Below are positions 1-8,400 of a stretch of DNA of 27,902 nucleotides, in pieces. The notes beneath the pieces were generated by a model. That model ran no database searches. It worked only from the letters and a program-made list of their open reading frames with translations, and was not told the origin of the DNA. This DNA comes from JAAZNV01 sp049297375 (lineage in GTDB: Bacteria > Patescibacteriota > WWE3 > UBA101185 > UBA10185). The DNA lies in assembly GCA_049297375.1 (NCBI GenBank), contig JBAQUF010000075.1, forward strand, positions 1 through 27,902, written 5' to 3'. A program made the translations under genes and the position numbers. The first letter of the stretch is position 1; every line of letters begins with the position of its first letter.

Positions 1-44
1 TCTTAGGTTTTTCTGCATTATAGCAGATCTTTGCAAATTTCTAA

Positions 45-53
45 TGTTATAAT
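45..53 (+). promoter_or_regulatory. Extended -10 promoter of secA
   Basis: The nonamer TGTTATAAT is a TGn motif joined to a perfect TATAAT. No good -35 lies 16-18 bp upstream, as is usual for extended -10 promoters. With standard spacing transcription would start near base 60, only about 3 nt before the secA ATG, so the mRNA would be almost leaderless; no Shine-Dalgarno sequence is present. The same nonamer recurs ahead of the last gene of the window (27627-27635). The start site is inferred. Confidence 0.6.
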
Positions 54-62
54 CATCTTGTT

Positions 63-2600
63 ATGTTTGGTGGTATTTTTGACTCTAATGAAAAACAAAT
101 AAAGAAACTTAAACCCCTTGTAGATAAGGTTAATAGCCTTGAAGAATCTATTAAGAAACTAACTCAAGAACAAATAAAAGAAAGAACTAAATTCTTTAGA
201 GAAGAGTCAAAAAAGCTAAATGATGAAGAAAAAGAAAAGTATTTAGATAATATACTTCCAGAAGCTTATGCACTTGTTAGAGAGTCTGCATCTAGAACAC
301 TTGGTCAAAGACACTTTGATGTACAAATACTAGCTGGAATTGTACTTCATCAAGGAAAAATTGCAGAACAAAAAACTGGAGAAGGAAAAACCTTAACAGC
401 TACTCTTCCTTTGTATCTTAATTCATTAACTGGAAGAGGAGTTTCTCTAATTACACCTAATGACTATCTTGCAAGACACGGAGCTGGATGGATGGGTGTT
501 GTTTATAATTACCTTGGAATTAGTGTTGGGGTAATAATGCAGGAAAGAGCATTTGTGTTTGATCCCTCATTTACCAATAATGAGTTTGAAGATTCTTACT
601 CTATACATTTAAGAGAAGTATCAAGACAACAAGCTTATCAATGCGATGTTATATACGGGACAAATCATGAATTTGGATTTGATTACCTTAGAGATAACAT
701 GACAGGAAGACTTCAAGATATGGTTCAAACAAATCCTAATGGTGATTGGGGAGTTCATAGTTTTGCAATTGTTGATGAAGTTGACTCCATTTTAATTGAT
801 ATGGCTAGAACTCCTCTTATTATATCTTCTGCCGATCAAAAACCTAGCGAAAGGTATCACCAATCAAACTCTATCGTTAAATCCCTTATTAAAGACACTG
901 ACTACGAGCTTGATGAAAAATATAAAAATGTAACTTTAACCGATCTTGGAATAAGAAGAGTAGAAAGACTTCTTGGAATAGACAACCTTTATGAACAAGA
1001 TTTTGAAATGGTTCACTTAATGGAACAAGCACTAGCTGCAAACACTTTGTATGAGAGAGATAGAGATTATGTTGTTAAAAATGGAGCTGTTGTTATTGTT
1101 GATCAGTTTACTGGAAGACTTCTTCCAAACAACAGATTTTCACACGGTCTTCATCAAGCTATAGAAGCTAAAGAAGGAGTAACTATTCAACAAGAATCAA
1201 AAACCCTAGCTGAAATTTCATACCAAAACTACTTTAGAATGTATAAGAAACTTGCTGGAATGACTGGTACTGCAGCCACAGAATCCGAAGAGTTTTTTAA
1301 GATTTATAAATTAGAAGTTGTAGTTATACCAACTAATAAAAAGTGCATAAGAAAAGATAATAACGATGTTATATACAAAACAGAAGCTGGAAAGTTTAAA
1401 GCAGTTGCAGATGAAATAGAAGAAAGACATAAGAAAGGACAACCTGTACTTGTTGGTACCACGTCAGTTGATAAGAGTGAGCTTCTTCATAGTTTTCTTC
1501 AAAGAAGAGGAATACCTCACGAAATATTAAATGCTAAGAATCATGAAAGGGAGGCTTTAATTATTGCTCAAGCTGGAAGACTTGGTGCTGTTACTATTTC
1601 CACAAATATGGCAGGAAGAGGAGTTGATATTTTGCTTGGAGGAGATCCTCAAGACTCAGATGAACAAAAGAAAGTTTTAGATGCTGGAGGGTTATGTGTA
1701 GTTGGAACTGAAAGACATGAGTCAAGGAGAATTGATAATCAGTTAAGAGGAAGATCAGGAAGGCAAGGAGATCCTGGAGAATCAAAGTTCTTTGTTTCAC
1801 TTCAAGATGACTTAATGAGAATATTTGGTGGGGAATCGGTATCTAGAATCATGGATAGGTTTGGTATTGATGAAAATGTTCCTCTTGAAGCAGGAATGGT
1901 TTCAAAAGCAATTGAAAATGCACAAAAAAGAGTAGAAGGATTTAACTTTGATAGAAGAAAACAGTTAGTTGAAATGGATGACATTATGAATACTCATAGG
2001 GAGGTTATTTATAAACTTAGAAGAAGAATCTTAGAACTAGGGGAGGGGAATGAAGATAATAAAGAATGGTTGATAGAAAAGTTATCTGAATTTTCAGGAT
2101 TTAATAAAGAAGAATGGAAAAAGAAAGAAAATGAATTTGAAAAAGAAATGTGGTTAAAGATTGTTAGTGGTTTTAGTCTTCCAGTTATTGATTTTCTTTG
2201 GATGGATCATCTTGTTGATATGGATCAAGTTAGAGAAGGTATAGGTTTAAGAGGCTACGCACAAAGAGATCCAATGGTTGAGTACAAAAGAGAAGGTCAT
2301 GAAAGATTTGAAGTTCTTGTTTCTAAAGTTTATGCAATGGTTGGAGAAAGGCTTTTGTCTATTTCAAAAGATGCTCAAGTTAAACGGGAAAGTGCACAAC
2401 AAAAGAATATTACTTATCATCATGGAGAATTAGAAACTGGTGTCTCTCAAGAAGGTAAAGAAATGGAAAGAAATGTTGTAGATGATATTGGAAGAAAGAT
2501 AAAAGTTGAAAAGATTGAATCTGGGAAAGAAAAGGTTGGAAGAAATGATCCATGTCCCTGTGGGAGTGGAAAGAAGTATAAAAACTGTCATGGAAAATAG
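63..2600 (+). CDS. secA: Preprotein translocase ATPase SecA
   Basis: Motor ATPase that drives unfolded preproteins through SecYEG at the cytoplasmic membrane. Visible along the 845 residues are Walker A GEGKT (106-110), the Walker B region VDEVDS (237-242), LAGMTGTA (397-404), NMAGRGVDI (515-523), the helicase-type RGRSGRQGDPG (562-572), and a C-terminal SEC-C zinc motif with C831, C833, C842 and H843. By eye there is an extra segment of about 16-25 residues around 163-188. The region between the DD at 639-640 and LWMDHL (712-717) is about 60 residues shorter than in E. coli, so the helical wing domain looks reduced. The ATG sits just downstream of an extended -10 box. The 3' end overlaps the csaA-like gene. 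Identity is certain; the domain reductions are judged without an alignment. Confidence 0.98.
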   Translation: MFGGIFDSNEKQIKKLKPLVDKVNSLEESIKKLTQEQIKERTKFFREESKKLNDEEKEKYLDNILPEAYALVRESASRTLGQRHFDVQILAGIVLHQGKIAEQKTGEGKTLTATLPLYLNSLTGRGVSLITPNDYLARHGAGWMGVVYNYLGISVGVIMQERAFVFDPSFTNNEFEDSYSIHLREVSRQQAYQCDVIYGTNHEFGFDYLRDNMTGRLQDMVQTNPNGDWGVHSFAIVDEVDSILIDMARTPLIISSADQKPSERYHQSNSIVKSLIKDTDYELDEKYKNVTLTDLGIRRVERLLGIDNLYEQDFEMVHLMEQALAANTLYERDRDYVVKNGAVVIVDQFTGRLLPNNRFSHGLHQAIEAKEGVTIQQESKTLAEISYQNYFRMYKKLAGMTGTAATESEEFFKIYKLEVVVIPTNKKCIRKDNNDVIYKTEAGKFKAVADEIEERHKKGQPVLVGTTSVDKSELLHSFLQRRGIPHEILNAKNHEREALIIAQAGRLGAVTISTNMAGRGVDILLGGDPQDSDEQKKVLDAGGLCVVGTERHESRRIDNQLRGRSGRQGDPGESKFFVSLQDDLMRIFGGESVSRIMDRFGIDENVPLEAGMVSKAIENAQKRVEGFNFDRRKQLVEMDDIMNTHREVIYKLRRRILELGEGNEDNKEWLIEKLSEFSGFNKEEWKKKENEFEKEMWLKIVSGFSLPVIDFLWMDHLVDMDQVREGIGLRGYAQRDPMVEYKREGHERFEVLVSKVYAMVGERLLSISKDAQVKRESAQQKNITYHHGELETGVSQEGKEMERNVVDDIGRKIKVEKIESGKEKVGRNDPCPCGSGKKYKNCHGK

Positions 2601-2946
2601 TAATATTAAAACTATAATTAACTATCAAGAATTTGAAAAGGTGGATATAAGAGTGGGGGAGATCGTAAAAGTGGAGAATTTTCCAAAAGCAAGAAAACCA
2701 TCTTATAAACTGACTATAGATTTTGGTTCAGAGATTGGTATTAAAAGATCTTCTGCGCAAATTACAAAACACTACTCAAAAGAAGAACTGGTTGGAAGGT
2801 TAGTTATAGGAGTAGTAAATTTTTCTCCTAAGCAAATTGGACCTTTTATATCGGAAACTCTCACATTAGGATTGCCAGATAAGAATGGTGATGTAGTGTT
2901 GTTAAGCCCAACAAAGATAGTGCCAAAAGGTGGAAAAATGTTCTAA
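2590..2946 (+). CDS. csaA: CsaA-like tRNA-binding-domain export chaperone
   Basis: A protein of 118 residues with a single OB-fold tRNA-binding domain. The run FEKVDIRVGEIVKVENFP, followed by KLTIDFG, GIKRSSAQIT, VVNFSPKQIGPF and GDVVLLSP, follows Bacillus subtilis CsaA over nearly its full length. In that family CsaA is a homodimeric chaperone that binds SecA and preproteins; that is family knowledge. The frame is open further upstream to a TTG at 2506, but the conserved domain begins just after the ATG at 2590, so that start was chosen. It overlaps the last 11 bases of secA in another frame, suggesting translational coupling and joint function. A stand-alone MetRS beta-like tRNA-binding protein is the alternative, but length and motif order favour CsaA. 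Confidence 0.88.
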   Translation: MENSNIKTIINYQEFEKVDIRVGEIVKVENFPKARKPSYKLTIDFGSEIGIKRSSAQITKHYSKEELVGRLVIGVVNFSPKQIGPFISETLTLGLPDKNGDVVLLSPTKIVPKGGKMF

Positions 2947-3020
2947 GTTTCTGTGATTGGTTATTACAAATCAGCGGTGATTTTTGCAGTAGATGAGTTT
3001 ATAAGACCATTAAATATCCA

Positions 3021-4625
3021 CTAATTAATCATGCTATTTAAATAGGTCTTGCAAGGTTGATTGGTTGGATCTGCATCTAGACATTTTTGAAAGTATTTCT
3101 TAGCTTTATCATAATTTTTTTCAAAGTAGAAGATTTCACCTAACTTAAAGGATGATTGATATAATCTTGGATTCATATCCACTGCTTGTGTTAAGTATTT
3201 CTTAGCTTTTTCCATATCACCCAATTGAGTATATATATAACCAATGTTATGTACCGCATCTGCATAGTCTGGCTTTAACGCTACTGATCTTTTAAAGTTT
3301 TCTATTGCTAGTTCATAATTCTTTTCTTCCGCGTAAACATCTCCAAGGTTATTGTAAACTCTGTAACTGTATGGAGCTGTTTTTCTTGTAGCAAACCAAA
3401 GGTTCTTGCTATTTCTTAAATCATTGTTTCTAAATATAGTTCTAATAGAGAAAAGAAGTACTAATATAAGTGTTAAAGTAGTTGTGAGATTCTTTACCTT
3501 GTATTTATCTTCTGCTCTTAGCAAAAGGATAGCTACTATTGCAGAGTAAAAAGCTGAAGCTATATATAAATATCTTTCTGCTGCTGTCCATGCAATTATT
3601 ATAGGACTAAAACTTGGGAGAATAGAAAGTATAATAATCATCATTAAACCTGCAAGAACTCTGTCTTTCTTCCATAGATATATTATTAAGGAGATAATTG
3701 CAATTGTTGATACCACCATAAATGTGTATTCCACTCTGCCTAAAACTTTTCCTTCGTGATAGATACTAAGTTCTAGTGGAAATGCTAGCAGTTTATATTC
3801 CATATAAATTGTGTACGGAATTCTATTTATAAGTGGAGTAGATGTTTCTTCTTTAACATAGTAAAGGGTTTGAAGTTCTTGAACTCTTTGTTTAAAAAAT
3901 CCTGGAATGACAAGAGCTGCAAATATTAAAGATATTATTATATAAGGAATATAAATTTTGATGTTTTTCCATTTTATTTTCTTTTCAAATATAAACTGAT
4001 CTATGATTATTAGAATTATTGGAGTAATAAATAACCATCCAGAACTTCTGTAAAAAAGCATTCCTAGCAAATATATTGCAAATGAATACCATAAGCAGTA
4101 CTTATTACCTGATTTTTTATACATTGAATAAAAAAGAAGAGTACTAAAGATGATGATTCCTCTAATTAAGTATGGGTATCCTGATATCCATCCTACAGCT
4201 TCAACATTTGTTGGGTGAATAATAAATAAGGCTGTAGTTATTAAAGACACTTTCTTTCCGAAGAGAACATAGAAAAGCAAGAAAACTAAAATGCTGTTTA
4301 TACTATGCATTGCAATTGCAATAACATGGTACGCAGTAGAATTTAATCCAAATATCTTAAATATCACCACTTTATGTAAGTTGTACCCTTCCATACTTTT
4401 GATTGCTGCAGATAAGTTTCCTATGTTTGGATCATTAACTATCCCACTTACATCATCAAGATTTAAAAACTTTCCGTTTATTAAATTTGCATAAACAAGA
4501 AAGCAGGAAGAAATAATTATTACTAAAAGAATGATATTTGCTTTTAAGAACTTAAAAAGATCCTTCATTCCGTTTATTTGGATTTCTATGCTTATTGGCT
4601 TGCTTTTTTCATTATCATTTTTCAT
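3021..4625 (-). CDS. TMTC-like GT-C glycosyltransferase with C-terminal TPR repeats
   Basis: A multi-pass membrane protein of 534 residues. After a short cytoplasmic N-terminus come about ten hydrophobic segments (first about 31-50, last about 381-397), then three tetratricopeptide repeats at about 421-525. The first external loop holds LNLDDV with the acidic pair D57/D58, where GT-C enzymes carry catalytic or metal-binding acids. HPTNVEAVGW (137-146) and AERYLYIAS (349-357) match hallmark motifs of the TMTC/DUF1736 family of TPR-bearing protein O-mannosyltransferase relatives. I infer a lipid-linked-sugar-dependent glycosyltransferase acting on the outer face of the membrane; donor and target cannot be read from sequence. 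The gene is convergent with csaA and divergent from lepB. The start ATG follows a TATACA box by about 10 nt; a second Met at residue 20 is possible. Confidence 0.75.
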   Translation of the reverse strand: MKNDNEKSKPISIEIQINGMKDLFKFLKANIILLVIIISSCFLVYANLINGKFLNLDDVSGIVNDPNIGNLSAAIKSMEGYNLHKVVIFKIFGLNSTAYHVIAIAMHSINSILVFLLFYVLFGKKVSLITTALFIIHPTNVEAVGWISGYPYLIRGIIIFSTLLFYSMYKKSGNKYCLWYSFAIYLLGMLFYRSSGWLFITPIILIIIDQFIFEKKIKWKNIKIYIPYIIISLIFAALVIPGFFKQRVQELQTLYYVKEETSTPLINRIPYTIYMEYKLLAFPLELSIYHEGKVLGRVEYTFMVVSTIAIISLIIYLWKKDRVLAGLMMIIILSILPSFSPIIIAWTAAERYLYIASAFYSAIVAILLLRAEDKYKVKNLTTTLTLILVLLFSIRTIFRNNDLRNSKNLWFATRKTAPYSYRVYNNLGDVYAEEKNYELAIENFKRSVALKPDYADAVHNIGYIYTQLGDMEKAKKYLTQAVDMNPRLYQSSFKLGEIFYFEKNYDKAKKYFQKCLDADPTNQPCKTYLNSMIN

Positions 4626-4635
4626 ACTGCTTAGC

Positions 4636-4641
4636 TGTATA
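4636..4641 (-). promoter_or_regulatory. Candidate -10 box of the TMTC-like gene
   Basis: On the minus strand this reads TATACA, which would place the start of transcription about 4 nt before the ATG. There is no convincing -35. It overlaps the left arm of the palindrome at 4637-4657. Weak evidence in an AT-rich background. Confidence 0.3.
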
Positions 4642-4657
4642 GTTTAACTAACTATAC
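4637..4657. repeat. Palindrome in the divergent lepB/TMTC promoter region
   Basis: The arms GTATAGTT (4637-4644) and AACTATAC (4650-4657) are perfect reverse complements separated by 5 nt. They sit midway between two divergent start codons. The left arm overlaps the candidate -10 of the minus-strand gene, and the right arm abuts the lepB extended -10. This arrangement fits a dimeric repressor operator, but the arms also resemble -10 boxes, so symmetric promoters alone could explain them. Confidence 0.4.
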
Positions 4658-4666
4658 TGATATTAT
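4658..4666 (+). promoter_or_regulatory. Extended -10 promoter of lepB
   Basis: TGATATTAT fits TGn plus a TATAAT-like hexamer (TATTAT). The predicted start of transcription is about 3 nt before the lepB ATG, again a near-leaderless arrangement without a Shine-Dalgarno sequence, as for secA. Confidence 0.45.
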
Positions 4667-4675
4667 ATTAAAGTT

Positions 4676-5221
4676 ATGAAGATAAAAGAATTAGTTATAG
4701 AAATTGGTGAGACCTTTGCCGTATCTTTTATAGTAATTCTATCTATTTATATGATTATTGCTTCTGTTGAAGTTGTGGTAGGTCCCAGCATGGAGCCTAC
4801 TTTTTACTCTGAAGAAAGAATTTTAGTTGACAGAATAACAAAAAACTTATTTCCACTGAAAAGAGGCGAAATTGTTGTCTTTTTTCCACCAGGGGATAAC
4901 GACAGCCACTACATTAAAAGAGTAGTTGGAATGCCTGGAGATGTGTTTAAGGTAATAGATTGTGGCATTGTAATATCAAAAGATGGTGAAAAGTACAAGC
5001 TGGAAGAATCTTATTTAGGTGAAGGAACCTGTACTGAAGGTAATATAAAGATAAAAGAAGGTCGTTCTATTAGAATTGGAGACAACCAGTATGCTCTTTT
5101 AGGTGATAACCGTGAGGAGTCTCTTGATTCAAGGGTATTAGGTTTTGTTGATAAAGAAAGAATAATAGGCAGAGTTATCTTTAGACTTTGGCCTATAAAA
5201 AGAATAGGCTTTGTGAATTAG
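4676..5221 (+). CDS. lepB: Signal peptidase I
   Basis: Membrane-anchored serine protease that removes signal peptides from proteins exported by the Sec or Tat pathways. The 181-residue protein has one N-terminal transmembrane segment (about 13-35), followed by GPSMEPTF with the nucleophile S38, then YIKRVVGMPGD with the general-base K81, and the later LGDNREESLDSR box. The length and single anchor are typical of the compact Gram-positive-type enzyme, with the catalytic part outside the membrane. It is divergent from the TMTC-like gene and is followed by the rpoB leader region, in which I see no clear terminator. Its place in a window with secA, csaA and secY gives the locus an export theme. 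The ATG is the first in frame and lies just after the extended -10 box. Confidence 0.95.
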   Translation: MKIKELVIEIGETFAVSFIVILSIYMIIASVEVVVGPSMEPTFYSEERILVDRITKNLFPLKRGEIVVFFPPGDNDSHYIKRVVGMPGDVFKVIDCGIVISKDGEKYKLEESYLGEGTCTEGNIKIKEGRSIRIGDNQYALLGDNREESLDSRVLGFVDKERIIGRVIFRLWPIKRIGFVN

Positions 5222-5224
5222 ATG

Positions 5225-5253
5225 TTGACAGCCTATGCTTAGTATGATAGCCT
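5225..5253 (+). promoter_or_regulatory. Candidate promoter of the rpoB operon
   Basis: A perfect TTGACA (5225-5230) is followed after 17 bp by TAGCCT (5248-5253), which keeps the T, A and final T of the -10 consensus. It begins 3 bp after the lepB stop. A better -10 match, TATGAT (5243-5248), has only a 12-bp spacer. Transcripts from here would carry a leader of about 145 nt. A second AT-rich TATAAA at 5376-5381 lies nearer rpoB and could give a short leader. Confidence 0.35.
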
Positions 5254-5403
5254 TCACGCTGTTCCAAAAAACGGGCAGGTAAAATAATAATTTAGGATTT
5301 ACCCTTGGGGGATAGGGATATCTTTAGTTACATTTGGGAAGAACGCTATTAAAAACTAAATAAGTGTAGTAAAATTATAAACTGAATCTTTCTACAAAAA
5401 TTA
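5254..5403 (+). promoter_or_regulatory. Long 5' leader of rpoB without a Shine-Dalgarno sequence
   Basis: Non-coding stretch before rpoB. It contains the inverted repeat GGTAAA/TTTACC (5278-5283 and 5308-5313 approximately), flanked by a further CCAA/TTGG complementarity, which could form an internal-loop hairpin. ACAGC (5228-5232) can also pair with GCTGT (5258-5262). I recognise no known riboswitch or ribosomal-protein leader. The bases directly before the ATG (CTACAAAAATTA) contain no Shine-Dalgarno sequence. Confidence 0.3.
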
Positions 5404-8400
5404 ATGCGAGAAACCTTTTTAAAAAGAAAAATAGCACTACCACTTCCTAATCTTGTTGGCGTCCAACTTGAGTCTTTTGAATGGTTAAAAAAAGAAGGGT
5501 TAAAGGAAGTTTTAGATGAACTTGGAACTATTGAAGATAATTCAGGTAGAGGCTGGATTTTAACCCTTTCAAACCCCAGAGTAGGTAAAGAAAATATTAC
5601 TATTTCAGAAGCAATGAGGACAGGTAGAACTTATGATGCTCAATGGTATGTTGATGCTAAGATTGAAGATCCAATTACTAAAAAACAAAAAACTCAAGAA
5701 ATATACATGGGTGACATTCCCTTAATGACAGAAAGGGGAACCTTTATCATTAATGGTGTTGAAAGAATTATTATTAGTCAGCTTATCAGATCTGAAGGTG
5801 TTTTGTTTGGTGGGGAGTTCTCTCCCGTTACGGGACAATACCTTGCAGGTGCCAAAGTACTACCAAGAAGCGGTGTTTGGTTGGAATTTGAAACTTCAAG
5901 AACTGGTGTTATTACTTTAAGAATAGATAGAAAAAGAAAGATAACTGCAACTACTCTTCTTAGAATATTTGGATTAGACAATGATGATGACATAAGAAGT
6001 GCTTTTGAAAGTGTTGAAACAAACCCAGAAGTAAATTTTACAGAAGCTACTCTTGCAAAAGACCCCGCAGCAAATTTTGATGAAGCTTGCCTTGAAATAT
6101 ACAAGAAGATGAGACCTGGAGAACCTCTTGTACTTGATAATGCTAAAGCTTTAGTTCATGCAATGTTTTTTAATAAGAGAAGATATAGTATGGGGGCAGT
6201 AGGAAGATTTAAGCTTAACCAAGTACTAGGTTTAGATTTTCCTAATGATCCAAAACACAGACTTCTTCAGCTTGAAGATTTAATAAAAATACTTTCAAGA
6301 ATAATTTCATTAAATAATGGTAATGGTGACCCAAGCGATGTAGATTTCTTAGGGAATAGAAGAGTTAAAAGCATGGGTGAACTGCTTCAGTGGCAGATGA
6401 GAGTAGGGTTTTTAAGAATGGAAAAGAATATTAAAGAAAGAATGAGCTTAGCTCCAAGAGATAGATTACCGGATCCTTCTATACTAATATCTCCAAGAGC
6501 AATAGCTGCTGCAGTTCATGCATTCTTTGCAACAGGACAACTTTCACAGCTTCACGATCAGCAAAATCCTTTAACAGCGTTAGATCACTTAAGAAGACTT
6601 TCTGTTCTTGGACCTGGGGGTTTAACTAAAGAAAGAGCAAGCTTTTCAGTTAGAGACGTTCACAACTCCTATTTTGGTAGGATATGTCCTGCTAGAACTC
6701 CAGAAGGACCTAATGTTGGTCTTATTAACTATATGTCCTTGTATGCAAAGGTAAATGAATACGGATTTTTAGAAACTCCTTATATAAAACTTGAAAAAGA
6801 TTCAAAAGGAAAGGTAAAACTAACAGATGAAGTTGTTTACTTAGCAGCTTATGATGAAGAAAATGTACATATTACAGATCAGTCTATAGAAGTTGATGAT
6901 TCTGGTTATATTGTTGATACTCAAGTTCCACTAAGAAGAGGCGGGGAGTTTTTCTTAGGAGATGTTTCCTTAGCAGATTATATTGAAGTCGTTCCAGCTC
7001 AAGTACTTGGAGTAGTAGCTGGGCTTGTTCCTTTTGTTCAGAACGATGAAGTTACAAGAATTACCATGGGTACACAGCAAATGTCTCAAGCTGTACCTTT
7101 AATAAGACCAGAAAGACCAATTGTTGGAACTGGTATTGAAGAAGAAGTTGCAAGAAATACAAATGCTTTGGTTGTGGCAGAAGAGAATGGAGTAGTTGAT
7201 TATGCTGATGCTGAAAAGGTTGTTGTTAAATACTTATCATCTGGAAAAAACAAGAAAGTTGAATACAATGCTAAGAAGTTTGTTCAAACCAATAGTGGCA
7301 CTTGTTATAACCAAGTAGTTAAAGTAGTAACAGATCAAAAAGTTAAAAAAGGAGATACTTTAATAGAAGGTCCATCCGTTGATGATGGAGAAATTGCTAT
7401 TGGTACAAATGTCAAAGTTGCATACATGATTTACAAAGGTCTTGAATTTGAAGATGGGATTATTATTTCAGACAGACTTGTTAAAGAAGATGTTTTAACT
7501 TCAATTCATATATCTGATTATGTAATTTCAGTTCAAGAAACAAAACTTGGATCGGAAGAAATAACAAGAGATATTCCAAATGTTTCTGAAGATACATTAA
7601 GAAACTTAGATGAAAATGGAGTAGTTGCAATAGGATCAAAGGTTAAATCTGGAGATGTTCTTGTTGGTAAGGTTGCTCCAAAGGGAGAAGTTGATTTAAC
7701 TGCAGAAGAAAGATTACTAAGAGCAATATTTGGAGAAAAAGCAAAGGATGTTAGAGACACCTCTTTAAGAATGCCACACGGTGAACACGGTGTTGTTATT
7801 GGGGTAAAGAAGGTTACAAAAGAAGATAATGAGTCTTTGCCAGCCGGAACCATTGAAGAGATTACTGTTTATGTGGCTCAGCAAAAGAAGATTGAAATTG
7901 GAGATAAACTTGCCGGAAGACACGGAAATAAAGGTGTCATTTCAGCTGTTGTTCCAGCTGTTGATATGCCTACACTTCTAGACGGTACTCCAATTGATAT
8001 TGTCTTCTCATCAGAAGCAGTTTTAAAAAGAATGAATGTTGGTCAAATTTTAGAAGCTTCTCTTGGAGCAGTTGGTAAGAAACTAGGTAAATTTTATGAG
8101 ATTCCAGCTCTTCAAAGAATTCCAGAAGAAAAACTAATTGAAGAATTTAAAAAAGCAGGATTCCCAGTTTCAGGAAAGATGAAATTAGTTGATGGTAGAA
8201 CAGGGGAGTGTTACCACAATGAAATTGTTGTTGGTGATTCCTACATCTTAAAACTAGTACACATGTCTGAAGAAAAGATGCATGCAAGATCTACAGGATC
8301 TTACTCTCTTATTACACAACAACCTCTTGGAGGTAAAGCTCAGTTTGGAGGTCAAAGATTTGGAGAAATGGAAGTTTGGGCTCTTGAAGCATACGGTGCA

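Noticed and set aside
2506..2589. N-terminal extension of the csaA-like protein from TTG 2506
   Set aside because: It is a rare start codon deep in secA and adds residues that do not belong to the domain; the conserved domain starts just after ATG 2590.
2947..3020. Bidirectional terminator between the convergent csaA-like and TMTC-like genes
   Set aside because: Only a 5-bp TGATT/AATCA pairing is present, and no T-tract follows it closely; too weak to call.
5225..5248. TTGACA with TATGAT as the rpoB promoter
   Set aside because: The spacer is only 12 bp; a 17-bp spacing to the weaker TAGCCT is more plausible.
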